From NCBI GenBank assembly GCA_017560945.1, contig JAFZDY010000046.1:28889-92888 (forward strand): a stretch of DNA of 64,000 nt, read 5' to 3'. Within the stretch, counting starts at the first letter, position 1. Each line of letters starts with the position of its first letter. The position numbers were made by a program, and so were the translations under genes. Positions 26,155-35,014 of the stretch are shown here, one piece after another. The DNA is from Bacteroidaceae bacterium. Lineage in GTDB: Bacteria > Bacteroidota > Bacteroidia > Bacteroidales > Bacteroidaceae. The notes under the pieces were generated by a model. The model made no database searches, was not told the origin of the DNA, and saw only the letters and a program-made list of their open reading frames with translations.

Positions 26155-27735
26155 CTATTCTATCATATTCAGCATCTTGATGGTGGCCTTGATGGCTGCT
26201 TCCGTCTGGTCGGCATCGAGTCCTCGGGTGCGTAGGGTTTTCCCCTCGTGCTCCCATGTGATGACCGTTTGTACGAAGGCATCGGTGCGTCCGCCGGGTG
26301 GGATGGTGACGGCATAGTTGGTCAGCATGGGGAAGGTGCGACCCAGTGACTCCTTATATATCTTGCGCAAGGCACGCACGAAGGCATCGTATTGACCGTC
26401 TCCACTGGAGTTCTGCTCGTACTCCTCGCCATTGATTTCTATCTTCACCGTAGCCATGGGCTTGAGTCCGTATGCCAGGTTCACGAAGTAACTCTTCAAC
26501 TTTACGCGGTCCTCCTGGATGTCGTGCTTCAGCACATCGCTTATAATATAGGGTAAGTCCTCCTGCGTCACGAGTTCCTTTTTGTCGCCCAATTCGATGA
26601 TGCGCTCCGTCACCTTCTTCATCGCCTCTTCCGAAAGTTCAAGTCCCAATGCCTCCAGATTCTTTCGGATGTTGGCTTTTCCGCTCGCCTTACCGAGGGC
26701 ATATTCACGTTTGCGACCAAAGCGCTCGGGCAGAAGGTCGTTCTGGTAAAGGTTGTTTTTGTTGTCTCCATCGGCGTGTACACCAGCCACTTGGGTGAAG
26801 ACATTTTCGCCAATGATGGGTTTGTTGGCTGGTATGCTGATGCCCGAGTACGACTCCACGATGCGGCTCACCTCGTTCAATCGGCTTTCGTCGATGCTTG
26901 TGATGGCTTCGAAGTGGTCTTTCAAGATGGCTTGTACGCTGGATATAGGTGCATTTCCACATCGTTCGCCAAGGCCGTTCACCGAGGTGTGTATGCCCTG
27001 ACAACCGCTCAGTACGGCGGCCAACACATTGCTGATGGCCAAGTCATAGTCGTTGTGTGCATGAAAGTCGAATCGTACATCGGGGTAGCGTTTCTTCATC
27101 TTGCGCATATATCCGATGACCTGCAGGGGGTTGAGTACACCCAATGTATCGGGCAACATGAATCGGCAGATGGAGGTCTCCTTCAATGTGTCCATCATCT
27201 GGAAGACATATTCAGGTGAATCCTTCATGCCATTGCTCCAATCCTCCAAGTATAGGTTTACACTGATGCCCATCTCCTCGGCCATTTTCACCGTGTCGAT
27301 AATACCAGTCAAGTGCTCCTCGGGTGTCTTTTTCAATTGATGAGTACAATGGCGTAACGAGCCTTTGGCAAGCAGGTTCACAACCTTTCCTCCGGCCTCC
27401 TTTATCCATCGTAGTGATTCTCCACCATCTACGAAACCGAGTACCTCCACACGGTCAAGCATGTCGCGTCGTGAGGCCCATTCGCATATCATCCTCACCG
27501 CCTCGAACTCGCCATCAGATACTCTGGCAGAGCCTACCTCCACACGGTCGACCTTCAACTCCTCCAACAATAGGCGAGCAATCATCAACTTCTCATGGGG
27601 GATAAAACTCACTCCGCTCGTCTGTTCACCATCGCGCAGAGTGGTATCCATTATTTCGATGAAAGACCCACCCCGTCCCTCCCTGTGAGGGAGGGGGTAA
27701 GATGACATATCTGTATTATTTATATTTTTGTTCAT
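26155..27735 (-). CDS. 2-isopropylmalate synthase-like enzyme (second LeuA paralogue)
   Basis: 526 residues from MNKNINNTDM. HMGL-like barrel with metal and substrate motifs [28 protein letters not shown] (metal-binding His-x-His) and GLGERCGNAPISS, then a LeuA dimer/allosteric domain (about 400-526). It lies between leuD and leuB. Candidate roles are a second isopropylmalate synthase, citramalate synthase or homocitrate-like activity; sequence alone does not decide. The native start may have been [10 protein letters not shown] at 27651; residues about 12-24 (YPLPHREGRGG) are encoded by a palindromic repeat that entered in frame. Confidence 0.88.
   Translation of the reverse strand: MNKNINNTDMSSYPLPHREGRGGSFIEIMDTTLRDGEQTSGVSFIPHEKLMIARLLLEELKVDRVEVGSARVSDGEFEAVRMICEWASRRDMLDRVEVLGFVDGGESLRWIKEAGGKVVNLLAKGSLRHCTHQLKKTPEEHLTGIIDTVKMAEEMGISVNLYLEDWSNGMKDSPEYVFQMMDTLKETSICRFMLPDTLGVLNPLQVIGYMRKMKKRYPDVRFDFHAHNDYDLAISNVLAAVLSGCQGIHTSVNGLGERCGNAPISSVQAILKDHFEAITSIDESRLNEVSRIVESYSGISIPANKPIIGENVFTQVAGVHADGDNKNNLYQNDLLPERFGRKREYALGKASGKANIRKNLEALGLELSEEAMKKVTERIIELGDKKELVTQEDLPYIISDVLKHDIQEDRVKLKSYFVNLAYGLKPMATVKIEINGEEYEQNSSGDGQYDAFVRALRKIYKESLGRTFPMLTNYAVTIPPGGRTDAFVQTVITWEHEGKTLRTRGLDADQTEAAIKATIKMLNMIE
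27664..27701. repeat. REP-like palindrome, copy A (in leuA2)
   Basis: GTCCCTCCCTGTGAGGGAGG palindrome preceded by ACCCACCCC. It lies inside the N-terminal coding part of leuA2. Copy B at 27760-27792 is its inverted partner. Confidence 0.8.
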
Positions 27736-27754
27736 TTGTAAATCGTGAGTATTT

Positions 27755-28399
27755 TTAATACCCTCCCTCACAGGGAGGGACGGGGTGGGTCTCTTTTTCA
27801 AACTCTTCAATCTTCTCTTTACTTTCCAACAAGAAGTCAATGTCGTCGAGCGCATTCATCAAGCAATATTTCTTGTAATTGTTGATGTCGAAGTATTCGC
27901 TATGGCCAGTGGCGAGATTGGTTACCGTCTGAGCAGGAAGGTCCACCCTTACTTCGGCTTGTGGGTCAGCCTCTATGGTGTCGAACAATTCTTGTTGAAA
28001 CTTCTCGCTCACGATGACAGGAAGCACAAAGCAGTTGAGCAGATTATTGCGATGAATATCGGCAAACGAACTACTGATGACTACACGCACACCGTAGCCG
28101 GCAATGGCCCATGCGGCATGTTCGCGACTCGAACCGCTACCCCAGTTCTGTCCACCTATGATGATTTCGTGTACACCTTGGCGCGGTGCTTCGCTATACT
28201 CCGCTTTGTTCATCACAAAGTCTGCCACAGGTTTTCCCTCTGCATCGAAACGAAGGTCGTGCATGAATGCATCACCAAAGAATTGTGGGTCGCGTGTGGT
28301 ACTGGCCAAATAACGTGCAGGGATGATGAGGTCAGTATTACAATTGTCTATCCGAATGGGTAAACAAGTGGATTGTATGATGTTGAATTTCTGTTTCAT
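27755..28399 (-). CDS. leuD: 3-isopropylmalate dehydratase, small subunit
   Basis: Small swivelling subunit of the aconitase-type isomerase; 214 residues. Start MKQKFNIIQST is used because the frame upstream is repeat sequence. NTDLIIPARYLAST, the GGQNWGSGSSREHAAWAI substrate loop and ADIHRNNLLNCFVLP are diagnostic. The last eleven residues (THPVPPCEGGY) come from repeat copy B, so the native C-terminus has been replaced or extended. It follows leuC by 83 nt. Confidence 0.96.
   Translation of the reverse strand: MKQKFNIIQSTCLPIRIDNCNTDLIIPARYLASTTRDPQFFGDAFMHDLRFDAEGKPVADFVMNKAEYSEAPRQGVHEIIIGGQNWGSGSSREHAAWAIAGYGVRVVISSSFADIHRNNLLNCFVLPVIVSEKFQQELFDTIEADPQAEVRVDLPAQTVTNLATGHSEYFDINNYKKYCLMNALDDIDFLLESKEKIEEFEKETHPVPPCEGGY
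27760..27792. repeat. REP-like palindrome, copy B (leuD 3' end)
   Basis: CCCTCCCTCACAGGGAGGG palindrome followed by ACGGGGTGGGTCT, inverted relative to copy A. It encodes the last codons of leuD. A and B could pair in the mRNA across the leuD-leuA2 junction. Confidence 0.8.
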
Positions 28400-28407
28400 A
28401 ATGGAAT

Positions 28408-28448
28408 ACCCCCTCTGTCCGTTGGGCATCTCCCCCTCTATGGGGAGA
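28408..28448. repeat. REP-like palindrome, copy C (leuC-leuD gap)
   Basis: CTCCCCCTCTATGGGGAG core preceded by CCCTCTGTCCGTTGGGCAT. Just upstream of the leuD start, inverted to copy D. Confidence 0.8.
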
Positions 28449-28482
28449 GCCATTCGGATGTTTGGAGGATTTAATTAATGAA

Positions 28483-30015
28483 TTATTCTGTTTTATCGCT
28501 ATTATCCGTTGAAGAAGACATCCCAGAGGTCTCCCCATAGAGGGGGAGATGCCCAACGGGCAGAGGGGGTCTGCTTATCACTCCCGTTACCGCACTTGCC
28601 GCCACCACGAGTGGACTTGCCAGGATGGTGCGTGCACCTGGTCCTTGACGACCTACGAAGTTTCGGTTGCTCGTTGAGATGGAGAGCTTACCAGCTGGCA
28701 CCTTGTCGGGATTCATGGCCAAACAGGATGAACATGAGGGCAGACGGAGTTCAAAACCTGCTTCTTCAAGTATCTTGTCAATACCCTCGTCGATAATCTG
28801 CTGGCGCACGAGCCACGAGCCTGGTACAAGCCATGCAACCACATTCGGAGCTTTCTTCTTTCCTTTTACCACTGAAGCAAAGGCACGGAAGTCCTCTATG
28901 CGTCCGTTGGTGCAAGCACCGAGAAAACAATAATCCACAGGGGTACCTTCTAATTTCTGCCCAGGCTTGAATTGCATGTAGTCAAGCATAGAAAGGAATT
29001 GGGTGCGGTCAGCTTCGTTCACCTCTTCCAATGTGGGGATGCACTCGTCGATGGCAATACCTGCCCCAGGATTGGTGCCATAGGTAATGCGCGGTGCAAT
29101 GTCTTCTGCATAATAGGTCACCTCTTTGTCGAATACGGCATCGGGGTCAGAGTAGAGCATCTTCCATTTTTCCACGGCCTTGTCCCATTCCTCACCTTTG
29201 GGAGCATATTCGCGTCCCTTCAGGTATTCAAATGTGGTCTCATCGGGGGCAATCAATCCTGCACGACTTCCCATCTCGATGCTGAGATTAGAGAGTGTCA
29301 GTCTTCCCTCCATCGACATATTGCGCACGGTCGAACCTGAATATTCTACCGCATAACCCGTTGCTCCTGAAGTAGTCATCTGTGCCATGATGTAGAGTGC
29401 CACATCCTTGGCGGTAACTCCTTCAGCCAATGTGCCTTCTATGTTGATGCGCATAGTCTTTGGTTTGCTTTGCAAGATTGTTTGCGAGGCCAATACTTGC
29501 GCCACTTCACTTGTGCCAATACCCATTGCTATAGCACCTACGGCTCCATGAGTGGAGGTGTGCGAGTCGCCACACACGATGGTCATTCCTGGCAGAGATA
29601 GAGCCTTTTCGGGGCCTACTACATGGATAATGCCATTGTCCTTTGTACCCATGGCAAAGTGACGGATGCCAAACTCTGCGCAATTCTTCGCCAGTGTCTC
29701 CACCTGTTTTCGTCCTACTGGGTCGTCAATGCGTTCTTGCTGGTCACTCGGAGTGTTATGATCAGGCATTGCCACCACCTGTTCGGGGCGGAATACGCTA
29801 ATTTTCTTGTCTCTTAACGTATCGAATGCTTGCGGAGTTGTCACCTCGTGACAATACAGACGATCGATGTAGAGTTGAGTAGGACCATCTTCCACGTTTT
29901 GTACTACGTGGGCAGACCATATTTTGTCGAATAAACAGACCCCCTCTGCCCGCAGGGCATCTCCCCCTCTATGGGGAGAACCATCCGGAGTTTTTATGTT
30001 CATTTCTTTATCCAT
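28483..30015 (-). CDS. leuC: 3-isopropylmalate dehydratase, large subunit
   Basis: [4Fe-4S] aconitase-family enzyme; 510 residues against the usual 465 or so. [25 protein letters not shown] (cluster Cys) and [15 protein letters not shown] with two further cluster cysteines are intact. The extra length is at both ends and comes from repeats: residues 10-27 ([18 protein letters not shown]) split MNIKT from [11 protein letters not shown], and the tail after ASAVTGVI reads [16 protein letters not shown]. The start ATG overlaps the stop of the DUF559 gene (TAATG). Whether the ends affect activity is unknown; the core is intact. Confidence 0.96.
   Translation of the reverse strand: MDKEMNIKTPDGSPHRGGDALRAEGVCLFDKIWSAHVVQNVEDGPTQLYIDRLYCHEVTTPQAFDTLRDKKISVFRPEQVVAMPDHNTPSDQQERIDDPVGRKQVETLAKNCAEFGIRHFAMGTKDNGIIHVVGPEKALSLPGMTIVCGDSHTSTHGAVGAIAMGIGTSEVAQVLASQTILQSKPKTMRINIEGTLAEGVTAKDVALYIMAQMTTSGATGYAVEYSGSTVRNMSMEGRLTLSNLSIEMGSRAGLIAPDETTFEYLKGREYAPKGEEWDKAVEKWKMLYSDPDAVFDKEVTYYAEDIAPRITYGTNPGAGIAIDECIPTLEEVNEADRTQFLSMLDYMQFKPGQKLEGTPVDYCFLGACTNGRIEDFRAFASVVKGKKKAPNVVAWLVPGSWLVRQQIIDEGIDKILEEAGFELRLPSCSSCLAMNPDKVPAGKLSISTSNRNFVGRQGPGARTILASPLVVAASAVTGVISRPPLPVGHLPLYGETSGMSSSTDNSDKTE
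28529..28573. repeat. REP-like palindrome, copy D (leuC 3' end)
   Basis: Same family as copies C, E and F (CTCCCCATAGAGGGGGAG core). In frame in the last 25 codons of leuC, inverted to copy C. Confidence 0.85.
29937..29979. repeat. REP-like palindrome, copy E (leuC 5' end)
   Basis: CTCCCCCTCTATGGGGAG core plus CTCTGCCCGCAGGGCAT. In frame within the first 27 codons of leuC. With inverted copy F it brackets the DUF559 gene. Confidence 0.85.
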
Positions 30016-30383
30016 TACAATGCTGTTTTTATTGTTGTTATTACTTTCATTGTTTCATTTATAACTTCTTCATTGGTAAAACGCAATACACGAAAGCCAA
30101 AACGTTCAAGTTCTTCTGTCCTATAGACATCATATTCCATCTGAACCTCTGTAAAATGATATGCACCATCCACCTCTATAATAAGTTTCTTTTCCAAACA
30201 TACAAAATCGGCAATGAAATCATAAATAATATGTTGCCGTTTAAACTTTACTCCAAATGTTTCTTCACGCAACTGTTGCCATAAGCATTTTTCCGCATGG
30301 GTTTGATTATTCCTGTTTTCGCGGGCAAATGTTTTTAATAAATCGTAGCGATCAGGACTGGCTGTCTGAAAATTACGTATCAT
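30015..30383 (-). CDS. DUF559 (Vsr/PD-(D/E)XK-like) endonuclease-domain protein
   Basis: 122 residues from [10 protein letters not shown]; the frame is open to an earlier ATG at 30422 that lies inside repeat copy F. The DUF559 signature is clear: [20 protein letters not shown], then a nuclease-like core YDFIADFVC (Asp) and [10 protein letters not shown] (Glu-x-Asp). The fold is related to very-short-patch repair nucleases; activity of this family is not established. It has no place in leucine synthesis: it sits between leuA and leuC, its stop overlaps the leuC start, and copies E and F stand at its two ends. It looks like an inserted cassette. Its base composition is more AT-rich than its neighbours. 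Confidence 0.88.
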   Translation of the reverse strand: MIRNFQTASPDRYDLLKTFARENRNNQTHAEKCLWQQLREETFGVKFKRQHIIYDFIADFVCLEKKLIIEVDGAYHFTEVQMEYDVYRTEELERFGFRVLRFTNEEVINETMKVITTIKTAL

Positions 30384-30413
30384 ACTTACCGTTTTTGGAT
30401 AATATCTGCATGG

Positions 30414-30456
30414 TCTCCCCATAGAGGGGGAGATGCCCTACGGGCAGAGAGGGTCT
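30414..30456. repeat. REP-like palindrome, copy F (leuA 3' side)
   Basis: Inverted copy of E. It ends exactly one base before the leuA stop codon and contains the alternative start of the DUF559 gene. Confidence 0.85.
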
Positions 30457-31950
30457 TCACTTAAACTTATTGATACAATCAATATATGCTTCTACGGAGG
30501 CGGCGATGATGTCCGTATTGGCGCCGAAACCATAGTAGATGTGGCCATCGTACTCTACTTGCATGTGCACCTTTCCCATGTCGTCCGAACCTTTGCTGAT
30601 GGCTTGGATGGTAAACTCTTTCAATATCATGTGACGATCAATTATTTTCTTCAATGCCTTGATGGCCGCATCTACAGGGCCATTTCCGCTTGCGCAGGCT
30701 TCGAACTTTTCACCACTGATATTGAGGCCAAGACTGGCTACAGATTGCACTCCCACACCGCTGGTGACTTGTAGGTAGTCCAACTTGATGCGATGATTTT
30801 CTGTACGATCGGCACCAGCCAGAAGCATGATATCATCGTCGTTGATGTCCTTTTTCTTGTCTGCTAATTTTAAGAATTCTTCGTACACTTTGTCGAGTTT
30901 TTCCTGCTCGAGATTGATGCCGAGGGAGTGTAGGCGATTCTTCAAGGCCGCGCGTCCGCTTCGGGCGGTTAAGACGATGCTGTTGTCATCGATGCCGACA
31001 TCCTTTGGGTCGATGATTTCGTATGTCTGTACGTTCTTCAGCACTCCGTCTTGGTGGATACCGCTTGAGTGTGCAAAGGCATTGCGTCCGACAATAGCTT
31101 TGTTGGGTTGCACGGGCATGTTCATCAGTGAACTTACCATACGGCTGGTGGGGTAGATTCTCTGCGTATTGATGTTAGTCTCAATGTCGATGTCCTTGTG
31201 ACACTTGATGATCATGGCTACCTCTTCGAGCGAAGTGTTTCCTGCCCGTTCACCTATGCCGTTGATGGTCACTTCCACTTGGCGTGCACCATTCAGGATG
31301 CCGCTCATGGTGTTTGCCGTGGCCATACCCAAGTCGTTGTGACAATGGGTGGAGATGATGGCATTATGAATGCCGTTCACGTGCTCCATCAGGTACTTTA
31401 TCTTTGCACCATATTCGGCAGGTAAACAATATCCTGTTGTGTCTGGTATATTTACTACTGTGGCGCCTGCTTTGATGACGGCTTCGATGACGCGGGCCAA
31501 ATACTCGTTGTCCGTTCGTCCAGCGTCTTCCGCATAAAACTCTACGTCCTCCACATAGCGCTTGGCATACTTTACGGCCGCTACGGCACGTTCAATAATT
31601 TCTTCGCGATTGGAGTTGAATTTGTACTTGATGTGTTCGTCGCTCGTGCCAATGCCAGTGTGTATGCGTTTGCGTTTGGCAAACTTCAGAGCTTCGGCAG
31701 CTATGTCGATGTCGCGCTCTACGGCGCGGGTCAGTGCGCAGATGGTGGGCCATGTGACGGCCTTCGATATCTCTATCACCGAATTGAAGTCGCCTGGGCT
31801 TGATACGGGAAATCCTGCTTCTATCACATCCACTCCCAATAACTCCAGTTGCTTGGCCACTTGTATCTTTTCCACCGTGTTCAGTTGGCATCCTGGTACC
31901 TGTTCGCCATCGCGAAGTGTCGTGTCAAAAATGAATAATCTGTCGCTCAT
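30457..31950 (-). CDS. leuA: 2-isopropylmalate synthase
   Basis: Condenses 2-ketoisovalerate with acetyl-CoA, first step to leucine; 497 residues. Start [17 protein letters not shown]; the open frame upstream is attenuator sequence. Barrel motifs [27 protein letters not shown] (metal site) and [14 protein letters not shown], linker, then the C-terminal LeuA regulatory domain, where leucine feedback acts. First structural gene after the leuL attenuator. Confidence 0.97.
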   Translation of the reverse strand: MSDRLFIFDTTLRDGEQVPGCQLNTVEKIQVAKQLELLGVDVIEAGFPVSSPGDFNSVIEISKAVTWPTICALTRAVERDIDIAAEALKFAKRKRIHTGIGTSDEHIKYKFNSNREEIIERAVAAVKYAKRYVEDVEFYAEDAGRTDNEYLARVIEAVIKAGATVVNIPDTTGYCLPAEYGAKIKYLMEHVNGIHNAIISTHCHNDLGMATANTMSGILNGARQVEVTINGIGERAGNTSLEEVAMIIKCHKDIDIETNINTQRIYPTSRMVSSLMNMPVQPNKAIVGRNAFAHSSGIHQDGVLKNVQTYEIIDPKDVGIDDNSIVLTARSGRAALKNRLHSLGINLEQEKLDKVYEEFLKLADKKKDINDDDIMLLAGADRTENHRIKLDYLQVTSGVGVQSVASLGLNISGEKFEACASGNGPVDAAIKALKKIIDRHMILKEFTIQAISKGSDDMGKVHMQVEYDGHIYYGFGANTDIIAASVEAYIDCINKFK

Positions 31951-32003
31951 TGTCTTAATTTTATTTTTCTTAGGTATGAAAAAAGTTTTTTCTCTGTAGG
32001 GTA

Positions 32004-32049
32004 AAAAAAGAAACCTTTCACACGGGGAAGTGAGAAAGGTTTCTTTTTT
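32004..32049 (-). terminator. attenuator terminator of the leucine operon
   Basis: GAAACCTTTC / GAAAGGTTTC stem extended by A/T pairs, followed on the minus strand by seven Ts, 54 nt before leuA. Its loop and left arm include CTCACTTCCC (complement at 32025-32034), which is complementary to a segment inside leuL (32093-32102), so an alternative antiterminator pairing of 10 bp is possible. Confidence 0.88.
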
Positions 32050-32074
32050 ATGAATCTGCAATCATGCAACGGCT

Positions 32075-32164
32075 TCAATATACCACATAACACTCACTTC
32101 CCACCAGACTTCCCAGTAGAATAATAATAATGTTTAGTAGGTTAATGTTTAGCAGTTGTTTCAT
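32075..32164 (-). CDS. leuL: leucine-operon leader peptide
   Basis: 29-codon ORF, start MKQLLNINLLNIIIILL, stop TGA. Fifteen residues are branched-chain: seven Leu, five Ile, three Val; Leu pairs stand at codons 4-5, 9-10 and 16-17. It begins about 30 nt after the predicted transcription start and is followed by a terminator. Codons 21-24 carry GGGAAGTGAG, which can pair with the terminator. This matches attenuator logic: stalling at early Leu/Ile codons frees the segment and blocks the terminator; a ribosome that reaches the end covers it. A regulatory role is inferred from layout, not shown. Confidence 0.85.
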   Translation of the reverse strand: MKQLLNINLLNIIIILLGSLVGSECYVVY

Positions 32165-32197
32165 GTCTTTTTCTTATGATTTACGATTAAAACGGTG

Positions 32198-32205
32198 CAA
32201 ATGTA
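32198..32205 (-). promoter_or_regulatory. -7 box of the leucine operon
   Basis: TACATTTG on the minus strand, matching TAnnTTTG, 34 nt before leuL. Confidence 0.7.
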
Positions 32206-32330
32206 GGTATAATTTTGATATTGCAAAAGAAAAATGTCACTTTTTTCGTTAAAATGATGACATTTTATAATATTTTGATAAAATGGGTGGGTGAGTGACT
32301 AATGACTGGTGGCTTGTGACTATCAACTTC

Positions 32331-32400
32331 TTTGAACCTTGAATCTTGAATCTTGACTTGCGCAGCTTGATGAGCGATAGCGAACTAATTTTGAACCTTT
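32331..32400. repeat. heptamer run with nested palindrome
   Basis: TTGAACC, TTGAATC, TTGAATC, then a 32-nt block (32357-32388) containing TGAGCGATAGCGAACTAA, then TTGAACC. The block matches 37543-37574 in inverted orientation at 31 of 32 positions. No gene in this stretch. Confidence 0.8.
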
Positions 32401-32492
32401 CACTAATTCTCGTCACTCCTTTGAATCCTTAAAAATATCAAAACTTAATAAAGAATCGCGCGCGAAAGTTCATACGAGCGGAAAAAAGAATG

Positions 32493-32500
32493 TATATTTG
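32493..32500 (+). promoter_or_regulatory. -7 box of rsfS-ftsH
   Basis: TATATTTG, matching TAnnTTTG, giving a leader of about 65 nt before rsfS. Confidence 0.65.
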
Positions 32501-32569
32501 CAACCTTTTTGAGAGATAGATTGTAGTAAAAGGAAAAATATTCGAAGAAAAACCAAATAGGAAATAAGC

Positions 32570-32929
32570 ATGAACGAAACAAAGAACTTAGTACAAAAGA
32601 TAGTAGAAGGTATTCAGGAGAAGAAGGGTAAGAACATCGTAGTGGCAGATTTGACATCTATTCACGAGACAATATGCAAGTATTTCGTTATTTGTCAGGG
32701 AAACTCTCCCTCGCACGTGAGTTCTATCGTAGACGAAGTGTGGGACTATGTGCGTGAGCATGAAGGTTCGAAACCCTCGGCCATTGATGGTCAAACAAAT
32801 GCCCAGTGGGTGGCAATGGATTACTCAGACGTCATTGTGCACGTGTTCCTCCCCGAAGTGCGCGAGTTCTACAACTTGGAGCATTTGTGGGCTGATGCTA
32901 AATTGGAAAAGATTGCAGATTTGGATTGA
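32570..32929 (+). CDS. rsfS: ribosome silencing factor
   Basis: Binds L14 of the 50S subunit and blocks subunit joining in stationary phase; 119 residues, usual size. VADLTSIHETICKYFVICQGNSPSHV (25-50), QWVAMDYSDVIVHVF and REFYNLEHLWADA are the family blocks. Followed by ftsH after 8 nt; this pairing is one I know from Bacteroidales. Confidence 0.95.
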   Translation: MNETKNLVQKIVEGIQEKKGKNIVVADLTSIHETICKYFVICQGNSPSHVSSIVDEVWDYVREHEGSKPSAIDGQTNAQWVAMDYSDVIVHVFLPEVREFYNLEHLWADAKLEKIADLD

Positions 32930-32937
32930 ATTAGTAT

Positions 32938-34944
32938 ATGAGCGAAAACAACAATAGCAACATTCCCCAGCGGGGAAAAGGGGGTGGCAATGACCCGAAG
33001 ATGCCGCCCGTGCCCAAGTTCAAGTTGAACTGGTTGTATATGATTATCGGTGTGGCCTTGATCGTCCTCTGGTGGAACGGAAAGGACGGCGGAGGCATGG
33101 TGAAGGAAGTAACCTATGACCCTCAGTTCAAGCAATACATCAGCGATGGATACGCCAGCCGTGTGGTGGTGTACGATGACCGCACACTCAATATGTACCT
33201 CAAGCCCACCTGCGTGAAGGAGGTGTATGGCCCCGAGGCTGCCAAGATGGGACCTCATCCCTACGTGACCGTGCAATACGGCTCGGAGGAGAGCCTCGAG
33301 CAATTCCTCGAGAAGGAGAAGGCTGAAGGCCGTTTCGATGGCTCCATCGAATACGACAAGCACGAGGACTATTGGGGAGCCATCCTCGGAAGTCTGTTGC
33401 CCATCGTCTTCCTCGTCTTCATCTGGATATTTATCATGCGCCGCATGAGTGGTGGAGGTGGAGCTATGGGTCCTGGAGGCGTTTTCAATGTTGGAAAATC
33501 AAAAGCCAAGTTGGTGGACAAGGATCAAGCCAACCGCGTCACCTTCAAGGATGTGGCTGGACAGAAGGAAGCCAAGCAGGAAGTGGCCGAGATAGTTGAG
33601 TTCCTGAAGAACCCTGGCAAGTTCACCGAGTTGGGAGGTAAGATTCCCAAGGGCGCATTGCTCGTAGGTCCTCCGGGTACGGGTAAGACATTGTTGGCCA
33701 AGGCTGTAGCAGGCGAGGCGGACGTACCGTTCTTCTCCCTCTCAGGATCCGACTTTGTGGAGATGTTCGTCGGCGTAGGAGCCAGTCGTGTGCGCGACCT
33801 CTTCCGTCAAGCCAAGGAAAAGTCACCCTGTATCATCTTCATCGACGAGATCGATGCCGTAGGTCGTGCCCGTGGTCATGGATCTGCTATGGGAGGTGGA
33901 AATGACGAACGCGAAAGCACTCTCAACCAACTCCTCACCGAGATGGACGGATTTGGCACTAACAGTGGCGTCATCATTCTGGCTGCTACAAACCGTGCCG
34001 ATGTGTTGGACAAGGCCCTCTTGCGTGCAGGACGATTCGATCGACAGATACACGTTGACCTTCCCGACCTGAACGAGCGTAAGGAGGTGTTTGCCGTACA
34101 CTTGAAGCCCGTGAAGGTGGACGACTCGGTGGATGTGGATATCCTTGCACGCCAGACACCAGGATTCAGTGGAGCCGACATCGCCAACGTGTGCAACGAG
34201 GCTGCCCTCATTGCGGCTCGTCACGACAAGAAAGCCGTGACCAAGCAGGACTTTCACGATGCCATCGACCGCATCATCGGAGGATTGGAGAAGAAGACCA
34301 AGGTGATGACCAACGACGAGAAACGCACCATTGCCTTGCACGAAGCTGGTCACGCCACCCTCTCATGGTTCCTCGAATATGCCAACCCCCTCATCAAGGT
34401 TACCATCGTGCCACGTGGCCGTGCGCTCGGTGCGGCATGGTATATGCCCGAGGAGCGTCAGATTACCACCAAGGAGCAGATGCTTGATGAGATGTGTGCC
34501 ACCTTGGGCGGACGTGCGGCAGAGGAACTCTTTGTCGGACGCATCTCAACTGGTGCTATGAACGACCTCGAACGAGTGACCAAGCAAGCCTATGGTATGA
34601 TTGCCTATGCAGGTATGAGCGACCGCTTGCCCAACCTCTGTTACTATAACAACAATGAATATTCCTTCCAACGTCCCTACAGCGAGAGTACTGCTCAACT
34701 CATCGACGATGAGGTGAAGCGCATGGTGAACGACCAATATGCACGTGCCAAGCAACTCCTTGACGAGCATCGCGAAGGACACGCCGCCTTGGCCGACCTG
34801 TTGATGACTCGTGAAGTCATCTTCGCCGAGGATGTGGAAAAAATCTTTGGTAAGCGTCCTTGGACATCACGCTCTGAGGAGATAATGGCTGTAGAAGAAG
34901 CTCCGAATGAGAAGGCCGAGAAGGTGATTGAAGGAGAATTATAA
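32938..34944 (+). CDS. ftsH: ATP-dependent zinc metalloprotease FtsH
   Basis: Membrane-anchored AAA+ protease that degrades unassembled and regulatory membrane proteins; 668 residues. Membrane segments at about 28-47 and 146-168 frame a periplasmic domain; Walker A GPPGTGKT at 244-251, Walker [15 protein letters not shown] region [20 protein letters not shown], and protease motif HEAGH at 468-472. The N-terminus is extended and Gly/Pro-rich. In an operon with rsfS upstream; cdsA downstream is now separated by an inserted gene. Confidence 0.98.
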   Translation: MSENNNSNIPQRGKGGGNDPKMPPVPKFKLNWLYMIIGVALIVLWWNGKDGGGMVKEVTYDPQFKQYISDGYASRVVVYDDRTLNMYLKPTCVKEVYGPEAAKMGPHPYVTVQYGSEESLEQFLEKEKAEGRFDGSIEYDKHEDYWGAILGSLLPIVFLVFIWIFIMRRMSGGGGAMGPGGVFNVGKSKAKLVDKDQANRVTFKDVAGQKEAKQEVAEIVEFLKNPGKFTELGGKIPKGALLVGPPGTGKTLLAKAVAGEADVPFFSLSGSDFVEMFVGVGASRVRDLFRQAKEKSPCIIFIDEIDAVGRARGHGSAMGGGNDERESTLNQLLTEMDGFGTNSGVIILAATNRADVLDKALLRAGRFDRQIHVDLPDLNERKEVFAVHLKPVKVDDSVDVDILARQTPGFSGADIANVCNEAALIAARHDKKAVTKQDFHDAIDRIIGGLEKKTKVMTNDEKRTIALHEAGHATLSWFLEYANPLIKVTIVPRGRALGAAWYMPEERQITTKEQMLDEMCATLGGRAAEELFVGRISTGAMNDLERVTKQAYGMIAYAGMSDRLPNLCYYNNNEYSFQRPYSESTAQLIDDEVKRMVNDQYARAKQLLDEHREGHAALADLLMTREVIFAEDVEKIFGKRPWTSRSEEIMAVEEAPNEKAEKVIEGEL

Positions 34945-34978
34945 AGATTCAAGGTTTAAGATTCAAGATTCAAGGAAT
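34945..34978. repeat. heptamer run (TTCAAGG type)
   Basis: Four to five heptamers such as ATTCAAG and GTTTAAG directly after the ftsH stop codon, on the 5' side of the four-helix-bundle gene. Confidence 0.75.
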
Positions 34979-35014
34979 CGAGGGATATAGAACTTGTTGA
35001 GATAGTAAAGGCGA

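Noticed and set aside
25735-26235. Plus-strand frame running from leuB antisense through the 22-bp array
   Set aside because: Arg- and Leu-rich translation of antisense and repeat DNA; 22 is not a multiple of three, so the units do not even repeat as peptide.
31951-32061. N-terminal extension of LeuA to an ATG at 32061
   Set aside because: These codons lie in the attenuator terminator and show no LeuA similarity; [15 protein letters not shown] is the normal start.
32288-32325. Degenerate GTGACT-type direct repeats near rsfS
   Set aside because: Only two or three imperfect copies; too weak to call an array.
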